DNA from: Chloroflexota bacterium
GTDB lineage: Bacteria; Chloroflexota; Dehalococcoidia; DSTF01; RBG-16-68-14
DNA: 47,197 bases
Direction of reading: 5' to 3'
NCBI GenBank assembly: GCA_029262675.1
Contig: JAJCYW010000009.1
Coordinates: forward strand, 1-47,197
The translations under genes were made by a program, and so were the position numbers. The notes beneath the pieces were generated by a model. The model was not told the origin of the DNA, searched no databases, and saw only the letters and a list, made by a program, of their open reading frames with translations. Positions 23,325 to 29,938 of the stretch are shown one piece after another. Each line of letters starts with the position of its first letter. The first letter of the stretch is position 1.

Positions 23325-24503
23325 TCAGGATGCCTTTTCCCGCTCTCCTAGCATGTTCAGTTTGTAGCGTCGAATCTGCTCGGGCGGGATCATTCTGCCG
23401 TCCGGGTACACGAACACCAGCGCGTCCTCCGGGCACTGCACGACACAAGCGCCGCACTGCACGCACGAGTTGCCCTCGACGATGCGAACCTTGTGCTGCT
23501 TGGCGTCCACGAGGAGGCGGCCTCTGGGGCATACCTGCTGGCAAATGGCTTTGCCGTCACATAGCTCCTCCAGCAGGCGCACAGTGAGCAGCCGGTCTTC
23601 CTGCAGGCCGCTCTTGTCGGTGGGGGTGCTTCCCAGGAGCTCTACGCCTATGGCGAGACAGACGGCCAGGCCGGCCAGGCCCCAGCCCAGCAGCGAACTC
23701 CACTCCCGCCCACCGAGGAGCCAAACATAGGCGAAGAGCACGGCCAGGAAGACGGCTGCGACTGTGAGAGTGGGACGCAACCGTGGGTCGAAGATCGGGA
23801 TCTTCTGTACCCAGCGGAACGGCTCCGCGCTTCGCCGGCTGGCCTCCTCCTTCTTCGGCAATGGGCTCGGGAGCCACGGCAAGGCCGCGAAGGTTCCGGC
23901 GGAGATGCCCCAGATAACGGCCAAGAGCGGCAGCGTAAGCGGGCGCCACCAAATCAACATCGGGATCGAGGCCAAGACCGAGATAGGGAAGGCCCACATG
24001 ACGGCCATCTCGAGTCGATCGCGGAGATTGAAGCGCACCTCGCTCATCGCCGCAGTCTTCTTGTAGTGGTTCTGCAGGTAGGCGGGTATGTCCTCTGCCT
24101 GTACCGGCCCGAAGAGAACCCGCCAGCCGGTTCGCTCTTCCACCTCTCTGCGCTCCACGCCGGTGGCGGCGAGCTGCGGCAGGACCAGCCGCCGGTGGTC
24201 CACCAGGTCCGCTATGCCGCTGGTCTTGATGACGGACACCACTTCGTTCGCGGTCATGTATCCGCCGCCCGCGGCGCACCAAACGTTGATGCCGCGAGTC
24301 TGCGCGACGAGGAGGTAGCAGTCGAGGCCGCGGAGCGCGCGCCGGACTCTTCGCACCGTGAGGTCGAAGTTGCAGGTGAGGAAAACGGGCGACTCCCGGC
24401 CCGGGTTGCCAATGCGGACGAGACCCGTGCGGCAGGGGAACGGCAGGACGCGAAGGCCGGTCTGCAGCGCGTCCTTGGCCAAATCGATAGGTGTTGGCGG
24501 CAA
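23325..24503 (-). CDS. HgcAB-like fusion protein (corrinoid protein plus ferredoxin)
   Basis: 392 residues from a TTG at 24503, two bases after the methyltransferase stop. Residues ~15-150 are HgcA-like: GNPGRESPVFLTCNFDLTV, then the cap-helix motif N73-V-W-C76-A-A-G, then HRRLVLPQL and GWRVLFGPV. In HgcA the Cys is the lower cobalt ligand of the methyl-carrying corrinoid. The usual Lys after AAG is Gly80 here. Four membrane spans lie at ~165-186, 187-210, 244-263 and 267-290. A C-terminal HgcB-like ferredoxin has one intact CxxCxxCxxxCP (C347, C350, C353, C357). The first motif is degenerate (C315, K318 in place of Cys, C321, C325). HgcA and HgcB are separate in proven mercury methylators; fused forms are not proven to methylate. 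Likely moves a methyl group to or from a metal within this operon. Confidence 0.88.
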   Translation of the reverse strand: MPPTPIDLAKDALQTGLRVLPFPCRTGLVRIGNPGRESPVFLTCNFDLTVRRVRRALRGLDCYLLVAQTRGINVWCAAGGGYMTANEVVSVIKTSGIADLVDHRRLVLPQLAATGVERREVEERTGWRVLFGPVQAEDIPAYLQNHYKKTAAMSEVRFNLRDRLEMAVMWAFPISVLASIPMLIWWRPLTLPLLAVIWGISAGTFAALPWLPSPLPKKEEASRRSAEPFRWVQKIPIFDPRLRPTLTVAAVFLAVLFAYVWLLGGREWSSLLGWGLAGLAVCLAIGVELLGSTPTDKSGLQEDRLLTVRLLEELCDGKAICQQVCPRGRLLVDAKQHKVRIVEGNSCVQCGACVVQCPEDALVFVYPDGRMIPPEQIRRYKLNMLGEREKAS

Positions 24504-24505
24504 CG

Positions 24506-25171
24506 CTATCCGTCCTCTCGCTTCTCGGCCACGATGACCTCTAGGCCGCCGAGCAGGCTGTGCTCGGCGCTCCGGACAGCGAACCCGGCGTCCGCGATCG
24601 TTCCTTCCAGATCAGGCACCGCTTGGGTGGTCGTCTGCGTGAGGATATAGGTCAGCGCGACGAGAGGGAACCGCAGAACCCGGCTTAGAAGGCGAAGCGG
24701 CCAGCTTCTCGGCACGACCTCGTCGGCGACGACGAGCCGGCCCCCGTCGCGCAGAAGGCGGTGGCACTCTCGAAGTGTGAATCGCCGCTCGTCATCCGAA
24801 AGCTCGCTGAAGACGAGGCTGCTCACCACGACATCGAAAGTCTGCGCCGAAAACTCGTCGTCCAGGTCAACGGCGGACATCTCCATCAGTTCCACTCGTT
24901 CTTCCAGGCCCGCCACGGCTACCTTTGTTCGTGCGATGTCCAGCATTTGGAGCGAGATGTCGATGCCGGTGACCTCTCCCCCTCGCGCCGCGCAGAGAAG
25001 GGTCAGCGAACCTGTGCCGCAGCCGATATCGAGCACCCGCTCGCCAGGATTCGCCTGCTCGGCCATGCGCTCGTGGGCCTTGCGAAGCTGGCCGAGAGAG
25101 AGCAATTGGATGCCCAGGTCGTAGCGCCGCGGAGCCGACTCCAGCAGCCTCATCAGCACGAAGGTGCTCAT
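24506..25171 (-). CDS. cpaM: SAM-dependent methyltransferase, corrinoid-protein-associated (CpaM-like)
   Basis: 221 residues from the ATG at 25171, which overlaps the TetR stop as ATGA. The Rossmann SAM-binding motif I is VLDIGCGTGSLTLLCAARG (~60-78), followed by VTGIDIS (motif II), FDVVVSSLVFSEL (motif post-II) and HRLLRDGGRLVVADEV. This is a class I methyltransferase. A hydrophobic stretch (RFPLVALTYILTQTT) near residue 165 may touch the membrane or partner. Position directly before the HgcAB-like fusion suggests it methylates the corrinoid cobalt or a pathway intermediate. I recall that methyltransferases beside HgcAB-like fusions are named CpaM. Substrate unproven. Confidence 0.75.
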   Translation of the reverse strand: MSTFVLMRLLESAPRRYDLGIQLLSLGQLRKAHERMAEQANPGERVLDIGCGTGSLTLLCAARGGEVTGIDISLQMLDIARTKVAVAGLEERVELMEMSAVDLDDEFSAQTFDVVVSSLVFSELSDDERRFTLRECHRLLRDGGRLVVADEVVPRSWPLRLLSRVLRFPLVALTYILTQTTTQAVPDLEGTIADAGFAVRSAEHSLLGGLEVIVAEKREDG

Positions 25172-25788
25172 CTCCCACTCTCCGGTTGCGTGGCATGGCC
25201 GGCGCCGTCGAGGAAGACCGAGACTGCCAGATCGGGGATGTCCGCCAGGTCCGGCCAGATTCCTTGCGATCCCCAATGGTGCACGTACAGGAGTGTCAAG
25301 ATACCGGCGAACATCAGCGCGAGCTGGTCCGTAGGTTGGTTGTTTCGCACCTCCCCCGTGCTGACTCCCGCCGCCAAGACCTGTTCGACCTTGTTGACAA
25401 AGGGGCCGAGATGTTCGGCGATGAGGGGATAGGTCTCATTACGAAAGCTCATCGCTTCTCGAATCAAGACCTTGTGGAAGCCCTCCTGTTGACGAAGAAC
25501 TTCAACGTCGGCGGCGGCGAGAGAGCGGAGACGCTCGCGTACGGAGCCGTGGGACTCGGCCTCCGCGTAGATCTCGAGCGCGCGCCGGCAGGCCTCAGTC
25601 AGTACCTCCGCGAAGAGCTGTTCCTTGCTCTGGAAGTAGTTGTAGAGAGTACCCTTGGCGAAGCCGGCGGCCAGTGAGATCGCATCTACGTTCGCGCCAT
25701 CCAGGCCGTGATTGGCGAAATGCTGAGCGGCGGCCTCAAGCAGCCGCTGCCGTGACTCTTGTTTCGCTAGGGCCGTAATCCGTGCCAT
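25168..25788 (-). CDS. TetR-family repressor of the organometal operon
   Basis: 206 residues from the ATG at 25788, with GGAG 5 nt upstream. Residues ~8-55 are a typical TetR helix-turn-helix: RQRLLEAAAQHFANHGLDGA, then VDAISLAAGFAKGTLYNYF and SKEQLF. The C-terminal ligand/dimerisation domain (~60-206) is divergent and contains two Trp and His-rich segments (YVHHWGSQGIW). No cysteine pair typical of metal-sensing MerR/ArsR proteins is present, so the inducer is probably organic or sensed through another group. It is first in its operon and its promoter is overlapped by a 24-bp dyad, so autoregulation of all four genes is the straightforward reading. Confidence 0.88.
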   Translation of the reverse strand: MARITALAKQESRQRLLEAAAQHFANHGLDGANVDAISLAAGFAKGTLYNYFQSKEQLFAEVLTEACRRALEIYAEAESHGSVRERLRSLAAADVEVLRQQEGFHKVLIREAMSFRNETYPLIAEHLGPFVNKVEQVLAAGVSTGEVRNNQPTDQLALMFAGILTLLYVHHWGSQGIWPDLADIPDLAVSVFLDGAGHATQPESGR

Positions 25789-25800
25789 GACGCTCCATCT

Positions 25801-25824
25801 ATATGGGTGACTCCCCACCCATAT
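25801..25824 (-). promoter_or_regulatory. TetR-type operator
   Basis: ATATGGGT-n8-ACCCATAT, perfect 8-bp arms, 12 bases upstream of the tetR start and overlapping four bases of the -10 element. The size and placement fit a TetR dimer site that blocks polymerase. Confidence 0.75.
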
Positions 25825-25849
25825 TACGGCAGGGAGGTGGCTCTGTCAA
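25821..25849 (-). promoter_or_regulatory. Sigma-70-type promoter of the TetR/CpaM/HgcAB/SaoL-like operon
   Basis: On the minus strand TTGACA (25849-25844) is separated by 17 bp from TAATAT (25826-25821). The -35 and spacer are perfect and the -10 is near consensus. Transcription would begin around 25814, inside the operator dyad. Confidence 0.8.
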
Positions 25850-25901
25850 TAGTTCCGGCGAAATGTCTCAAGGGAGTGGCCGCCATTTCTGGCGAGCTTT
25901 G

Positions 25902-25950
25902 GCCGTTCCGGCGAGGCTCGAACTCGCGACGCTCTGCCTTGCGGGAAGAA
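25902..25950 (-). pseudogene. tRNA-Gly-like 3'-half remnant, copy 2
   Basis: On the minus strand it runs from a TTCCCGCAAGGCAGAGC anticodon-side segment to GTCGCGAGTTCGAGCCTCGC, with a perfect 5-bp T-stem. The acceptor end has diverged (CGGAACGGCCA). There is no 5' half. It sits between the TetR operon promoter and the end of the KamA-family gene. The rest of the 25850-26204 gap shows no gene. Confidence 0.55.
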
Positions 25951-26204
25951 TTGGGTGAGATCCTGCAAGCGGCGGAGTTAACCGTTCCCTGGAATCAGCT
26001 CTGATGCTGTGGAGACGTAGAGTCGTTGCCGAAGGGCTGCTCTCACCCGGCCGAGTTGCAGGCCGTCAACGTCTACCGCGCCTCGCTCGCCTGAAGGCAC
26101 GACGAGGTGGGTTCACGCCAAAAGCCTACCTTGCGTTCCGCACGCGGGCGTCGTGGGCGAAGGCTGAGAGGCCGCCGGGTGTCCAGATGGGCTCAGCCGT
26201 CGCT

Positions 26205-27689
26205 TCAGCCCGCTGATACTTCCGCGAACATTCTGTCGAATTCTTCTTCGAAGAAGAACCGCTCGCTGCCGAAGGCCGGGCGCAGGTCGCTGAGCCAGAC
26301 GGCTTCCTCGTCGTACTTCGCGAAGAAGGGGCGCATGGCCCAGTCCGGGTCGCGGCCTTGGAGCACGCGCAGCGCGATTACCTTCTCGCTGCCGGCATCC
26401 GTGACGCCCAGCACCTCGACCTTCCCGGGATCGGCTGACATGCTGGGGCCACGCACTGTCCGCGCCAAGCCGCTAACCGAGTTGTGCGCCTCCCGGAAGA
26501 TCTGCTGTGCACGGACCAGCGGCACGCTGAAGTAGTGCTGCGCGCCTGTATCTCGCGCGATGAACATGTAGTAGGGGATGCAGCCCAACTGCACTTCCTC
26601 CCGCCACATCTGCGACCACAGCTCCGGCTTGTCGTTGATATGGCGCATCAGCGGCGACTGCGTGCGGATTTCTGCGCCCGCATCTCGCAGCCGGCGGATC
26701 GCCTCTTTCACGACTGGCGTGCTCAGCTCGCGTGGGTGGTTGATGTGGGCCATAAACGCAAGATGTAGCCCCGCGCTCGTCACTTCCCCCATCAGGTCCA
26801 GCAGCGCGTCGGCATCGCCGTCCGCAACGAAGCGATACGGCCAGTAGGTCAGCGCCTTGCTCCCGAACCGGAGGGTTCTGAGGTTGGGCAGGCGCGCCTC
26901 CAAGAGCGGCCTCACGTAGCTTGCCAGCGTCTCTGTGCGCATGACCATCGGGTCTCCGCCCGTCATCAGGACGTCGGACACCTCGGGGTGGGCGCGCAGA
27001 TATGCCACCAGCTCCTCCGCCGACCTAGCCGCGAACTTGAACTCGTCCATCCCAACGAATTGCGGCCAGCGGAAGCAGAATGTGCAGTAGGCATGGCACG
27101 TCTGGCCGTTGCTCGGGAAGAAGAGCACGGTCTCCCGGTATTTGTGCTGGATCCCGGCCAGGCGTTTGCCGTCCAGCGAGGGGACGTTGTGGGTAAGCTG
27201 GCCTGCGGGGTGCGGGTTCAACTCCAGCCGGATGCGGCGTGCCGCCGCCTCGATCTCGTCCCGCCCTGCTCCGCGCCGCAACAGCCCGGCCATCTCCTCG
27301 AAATGGTGGGGGAGCAGCATCTCGCGTTGTGGGAAATTCAGCACGAACAGCGGGTCGTCCGGCACGTCGTCCCAACTGATCAGCTCGTCGACTACGTATC
27401 TGTTCGTCTTGAACGGCAGAACCTGGGCGACCACCTCGATCGCGAACTGCTCTTCCTCCGACAGCAACTGGATCTGCGGAAGCTCGCGAAAGTTGCGCAC
27501 CGTGTACGCCCGATACCCGACCGTTTCGTTCGGGTTTGCCTGCTGAGGCGAACGCGGGCTGCCATAGCGTTCCACGACACGCTCGCGGCCTGCGACCGAG
27601 CGAAGCATCCAGAACGCCTGCCGCCCGCCGTACGTGCTCCCGATGTCGAGCCGTTCGTAGTTCCCGTTTGGCTGGTCGAGCACTCGCAT
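26205..27689 (-). CDS. KamA-family radical SAM protein (lysine 2,3-aminomutase-like)
   Basis: 494 residues from the ATG at 27689, with AAAGGAG about 9 nt upstream. The radical SAM cluster motif is C198-HAY-C202-TF-C205, preceded by ETVLFFPSNGQ. GGDP follows (VLMTGGDPMVMRT), which contacts SAM. An N-terminal region of ~100 residues and helical PHHFEEMAGLL match the KamA family, where a 5'-deoxyadenosyl radical moves an amino group. The PGGGGK-like segment that carries the PLP lysine in lysine 2,3-aminomutase is not clear here (DPGKVEVLG is the nearest), so the reaction may differ. Control by a c-di-AMP riboswitch suggests an osmotic role, for example beta-lysine osmolyte synthesis, but no acetyltransferase partner is adjacent. 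Confidence 0.8.
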   Translation of the reverse strand: MRVLDQPNGNYERLDIGSTYGGRQAFWMLRSVAGRERVVERYGSPRSPQQANPNETVGYRAYTVRNFRELPQIQLLSEEEQFAIEVVAQVLPFKTNRYVVDELISWDDVPDDPLFVLNFPQREMLLPHHFEEMAGLLRRGAGRDEIEAAARRIRLELNPHPAGQLTHNVPSLDGKRLAGIQHKYRETVLFFPSNGQTCHAYCTFCFRWPQFVGMDEFKFAARSAEELVAYLRAHPEVSDVLMTGGDPMVMRTETLASYVRPLLEARLPNLRTLRFGSKALTYWPYRFVADGDADALLDLMGEVTSAGLHLAFMAHINHPRELSTPVVKEAIRRLRDAGAEIRTQSPLMRHINDKPELWSQMWREEVQLGCIPYYMFIARDTGAQHYFSVPLVRAQQIFREAHNSVSGLARTVRGPSMSADPGKVEVLGVTDAGSEKVIALRVLQGRDPDWAMRPFFAKYDEEAVWLSDLRPAFGSERFFFEEEFDRMFAEVSAG

Positions 27690-27732
27690 TTAAGTTTCTC
27701 CTTTCGTGGAGAGGCGCCCTTCGAGGCGCAAC

Positions 27733-27763
27733 AAAAGGCCCGAGGCAAAGCCTCGGGTCTTTT
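27733..27763 (-). terminator. Intrinsic terminator in the KamA leader (riboswitch expression platform)
   Basis: CCCGAGGC-TTT-GCCTCGGG on the minus strand, followed by CCUUUUGU. It ends 43 bases before the start codon. An 8-nt stretch between aptamer and hairpin (27777-27784) is complementary to one between hairpin and RBS (27708-27715), offering an alternative pairing. A T-run on the plus strand makes the hairpin bidirectional. Confidence 0.8.
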
Positions 27764-27787
27764 CACCTCGAGAGCAGCCTCTCCTCA

Positions 27788-27914
27788 GTGCCTACGGGGT
27801 TAGCTGACGGGTTCGGCAGAAGGAGATCGCCTACTCGCCTCGGCGAGATTCACCCCAGAGATTGGGTCCCCCGCCCGCGGCGAAATCCGCCGCGGTTCGG
27901 CCTTATTCAGTTGT
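27788..27914 (-). promoter_or_regulatory. Cyclic di-AMP (ydaO/yuaA) riboswitch
   Basis: The minus strand carries the conserved blocks of this class in order: GGGGGACCCA, then GGGGTGAATC, a GCCGAGGCGAGTAGG region, then GCCGAACCCGTCAGCTAACC and CCGTAGGC. A GC-rich hairpin (CCGCGGCG/CGCCGCGG) precedes the first block. The class binds c-di-AMP and usually turns expression off by promoting termination. A terminator directly downstream fits that. It controls the KamA-family gene. Confidence 0.88.
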
Positions 27915-27920
27915 TCAGTC

Positions 27921-27949
27921 ATATTATCGGCATCTGTCGACCTTGTCCA
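27921..27949 (-). promoter_or_regulatory. Promoter of the riboswitch-KamA transcript
   Basis: TGGACA (27949-27944), 17-bp spacer, TAATAT (27926-27921) on the minus strand. Transcription would begin near 27914, just before the riboswitch, leaving a leader of about 225 nt. Confidence 0.75.
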
Positions 27950-28282
27950 CCCCCCGTGCGCGAGAAGGCCGCATCCCGGCCTGCTCGGCGGCGGTAATTG
28001 GCCGATCTCGTTGGGAGTGAAACGCCACACGTCACAGGTCTGTGGCCATATAGGCCGATCTCTTCGCAGCTCTAGAATCCGCAGAATGACGGCCGATTGC
28101 TGCTTGATTCTTGCAGAGCCGTTCCATGGCACACGCCTTCCAGCTATTGGCGGAAAGGGGGCTTCAGCGAGCGACTAAATGGTGTTTTTGGCTTCGGCTG
28201 GGATGCCCGGCCACCATGGTTCGCGGGCACGGGGCAGACGGTCATAGTTTCGGCGGTCTCGCCTGCAAGTAGATGTTTGGGT

Positions 28283-28330
28283 TGGAGCGGGAGACGAGAC
28301 TCGAACTCGCGACTCTCTGCTTGGGAAGAA
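28283..28330 (-). pseudogene. tRNA-Gly(CCC)-like 3'-half remnant, copy 3
   Basis: The best-preserved copy. The minus strand reads TTCCCAAGCAGAG (anticodon loop with CCC, then 3' stem), then GTCGCGAGTTCGAGTCTCGT (intact T-arm) and CTCCCGCTCCA (acceptor, discriminator, CCA). Similarity stops just 5' of the anticodon loop. The remainder of 27950-28433 shows no gene. Confidence 0.8.
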
Positions 28331-28433
28331 ACGGGTGGGAGGGCGGACCATGTCGTGGCTGCTAATCCGCTAGAACCAGTGTCCTCGCTGAGGACCGGCG
28401 CGATTCGTTTCCCGCCACCGGCAACATCCGCGG

Positions 28434-28682
28434 TCAGGGGCCTAGTTGCGGAATCGTAAATCCGCAATGCGGGCACGTTGGAGCACCTGCGGGGGGCAGA
28501 GGCTCTTCGCACTTCGGACACGCGGTGGAACGGCGGGTGCCGCAGTGGGCGCAGAACTGCCAGTTCGGGACGACTTCCTGCTGGCATTCCTGGCATTCGT
28601 GCATGAACCGCTCGAATTGCTCGATGCGGTCGACCAGCGGTAGATCCTGAGGCTGGTTCTTCTCTTGCTCTTCGCTTTGCAT
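28434..28682 (-). CDS. Small double zinc-ribbon protein
   Basis: 82 residues. Four CxxC pairs form two zinc ribbons: CQEC with CAHC (NWQFCAHCGT), then CPKC with CPHC (APTCPHCGF). The first 25 residues are acidic and helical (DRIEQFERFMHE). It starts 12 nt after the ferritin stop on the same strand, so it is probably co-transcribed and coupled; its own ribosome-binding site is weak. The role is unknown. Zinc-ribbon proteins next to ferritin-like genes may help metal handling or serve as rubredoxin-like electron donors, but the CxxC spacing here is zinc-ribbon rather than rubredoxin. Confidence 0.7.
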   Translation of the reverse strand: MQSEEQEKNQPQDLPLVDRIEQFERFMHECQECQQEVVPNWQFCAHCGTRRSTACPKCEEPLPPAGAPTCPHCGFTIPQLGP

Positions 28683-28694
28683 GCCGCCGCCGTC

Positions 28695-29195
28695 CTAGCC
28701 TCCTGCTCGTTGCGCCAGATGCCTGTCAACCATGAGTATTCCCGCTCCGCTGTCACCAGCTCGCCTGAGCATCGAAAGAACCTCTGAGGCGGAGTTCTCT
28801 TCCTCGACTTGCTCGTTCGCGTACCACTGGAGCAATGCCTGAGAGACGTAGTCCTTCTCCGAGACGCACAGGCCGTAGATCTCGTTGATCGCGGCCGTGA
28901 CCTTTTGCTCGTGCTGCAGCACTTGCTCGAACAGGTCCGTAAGCGAATCGAACTCCGCCACAGGCTCGTCGATAGCACCCAGAGTCACGCTGCCTCCTCT
29001 TTCACCGATGTAATCGATGAACTTTGTGCCGTGGGCCAGCTCTTCTGTCCATTGCAGACGGAGCCAATGTGCGGCGCCCGGCAGGTTCTGGGAAGCGCTG
29101 TATGCCGACATGCTCAGGTAGAGATGGGCGGAAGACAGCTCAAGCGCGATCTGCGCGTTCAGGGCATCGTTTATTGACTTCGATATCGTTGGCAT
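28695..29195 (-). CDS. Non-haem ferritin
   Basis: 166 residues, normal for bacterial ferritin; AGGAAGG precedes the ATG. The ferroxidase ligands are present: E19 (ALELSSAHLYLS), E52 and H55 (TEELAHGTKF), E96 and the EQVEEEN stretch (~128-133) that supplies the third-site glutamates. It has no Met haem ligand of bacterioferritin. It oxidises Fe(II) at the di-iron centre and stores ferric mineral inside a 24-mer in the cytoplasm. A zinc-ribbon protein gene follows in the same operon. Confidence 0.92.
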   Translation of the reverse strand: MPTISKSINDALNAQIALELSSAHLYLSMSAYSASQNLPGAAHWLRLQWTEELAHGTKFIDYIGERGGSVTLGAIDEPVAEFDSLTDLFEQVLQHEQKVTAAINEIYGLCVSEKDYVSQALLQWYANEQVEEENSASEVLSMLRRAGDSGAGILMVDRHLAQRAGG

Positions 29196-29267
29196 GCGTG
29201 TCCTTCCTTATGATTGCCTATAGCGTGAAAGTGATTTGAATTGTCGTCACGCGTCGCACCAGAGGCG

Positions 29268-29585
29268 CTAGGAGCTGCTGAGTTCGTCGCGAATCCAGGT
29301 GCGGGCTGCCACCGACGACGGCAGACCGATCGTTGTCAGCGCGAGCAGCACAACGTGATCGAGCTCCGCGTCGGAGACACCCATCGCGTGCGCCTGACGT
29401 GCTTGGGCTCGGACCGCGCCCTCCAGTCTGCCGCCGACCGCGATCGCGAGCTTAACGAGCCGCCGAGTGCGGTCATCGAGCGGCCCCACCTCGTGTGTGG
29501 CTGACCCGAGCGCTTCGTACGCCTCGGCGACCTTTGGATACTGCTTGGTGAAGTCCTGGTACGGCTGTGGAATCTCGTCAGTCAT
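29268..29585 (-). CDS. Carboxymuconolactone decarboxylase/AhpD-family protein lacking redox cysteines
   Basis: 105 residues from the ATG at 29585, with AGGGAAGGAA upstream. The helical CMD pattern is clear: FTKQYPKVAEAYEALGSATHE, TRRLVKLAIAVGGRLEGAV, then AHAMGVSDAELDHVVLLALTTIG. In AhpD-type members the loop before the AHA helix carries CxxC; here it is LEGAVRAQ with no Cys, so a peroxidase-reductase role is unlikely. Decarboxylase-type or ligand-binding function remains possible. Confidence 0.8.
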   Translation of the reverse strand: MTDEIPQPYQDFTKQYPKVAEAYEALGSATHEVGPLDDRTRRLVKLAIAVGGRLEGAVRAQARQAHAMGVSDAELDHVVLLALTTIGLPSSVAARTWIRDELSSS

Positions 29586-29938
29586 GGTTCCTTCCCTTCT
29601 TGGTGCTGCCTGTCGTTTCACGAACGATTGCCGGTCCGACCGCTCGGGTTAAGACTTCGATCCGCCGCGATGGACTCGGTAACTTGTGGCTGGTCCCCCA
29701 GTGTCGTCTTGTCATCTTAGCACGGCCGCCGATGAAGTCCGCGTGAGGGCATAGTTGGCGCTGGTTCATCATCGTGTCACGGGCCCGAGGCCGACCGGGC
29801 TCAGGCCGAATCCGCTCAGTCGCTGGAGGAAGTCGGCTCAACGAGTGGCGTCAACCCTCCGGACGCGAGCGAACTCTGTCAGCGCAGAGCGCTGCAACAT
29901 AGCAGGCGGTGTTGCAGGTTCTACGAACCTTTCCCGAG
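29586..29938. other. Intergenic region, nothing recognised
   Basis: About 350 bases upstream of the CMD-family gene and downstream of the CrtI-like gene. No reading frame with a start signal, hairpin with T-run, or known RNA was seen. Confidence 0.5.

Noticed and set aside
28283..28330. A functional tRNA-Gly gene
   Set aside because: The D-arm and 5' acceptor strand are missing in this and the other four copies; none can form a cloverleaf.
28144..28596. Minus-strand frame of 150 codons
   Set aside because: It crosses the tRNA-Gly remnant (giving the SREFESRLPLQ-type peptide common to such artefacts) and the zinc-ribbon gene in another frame.
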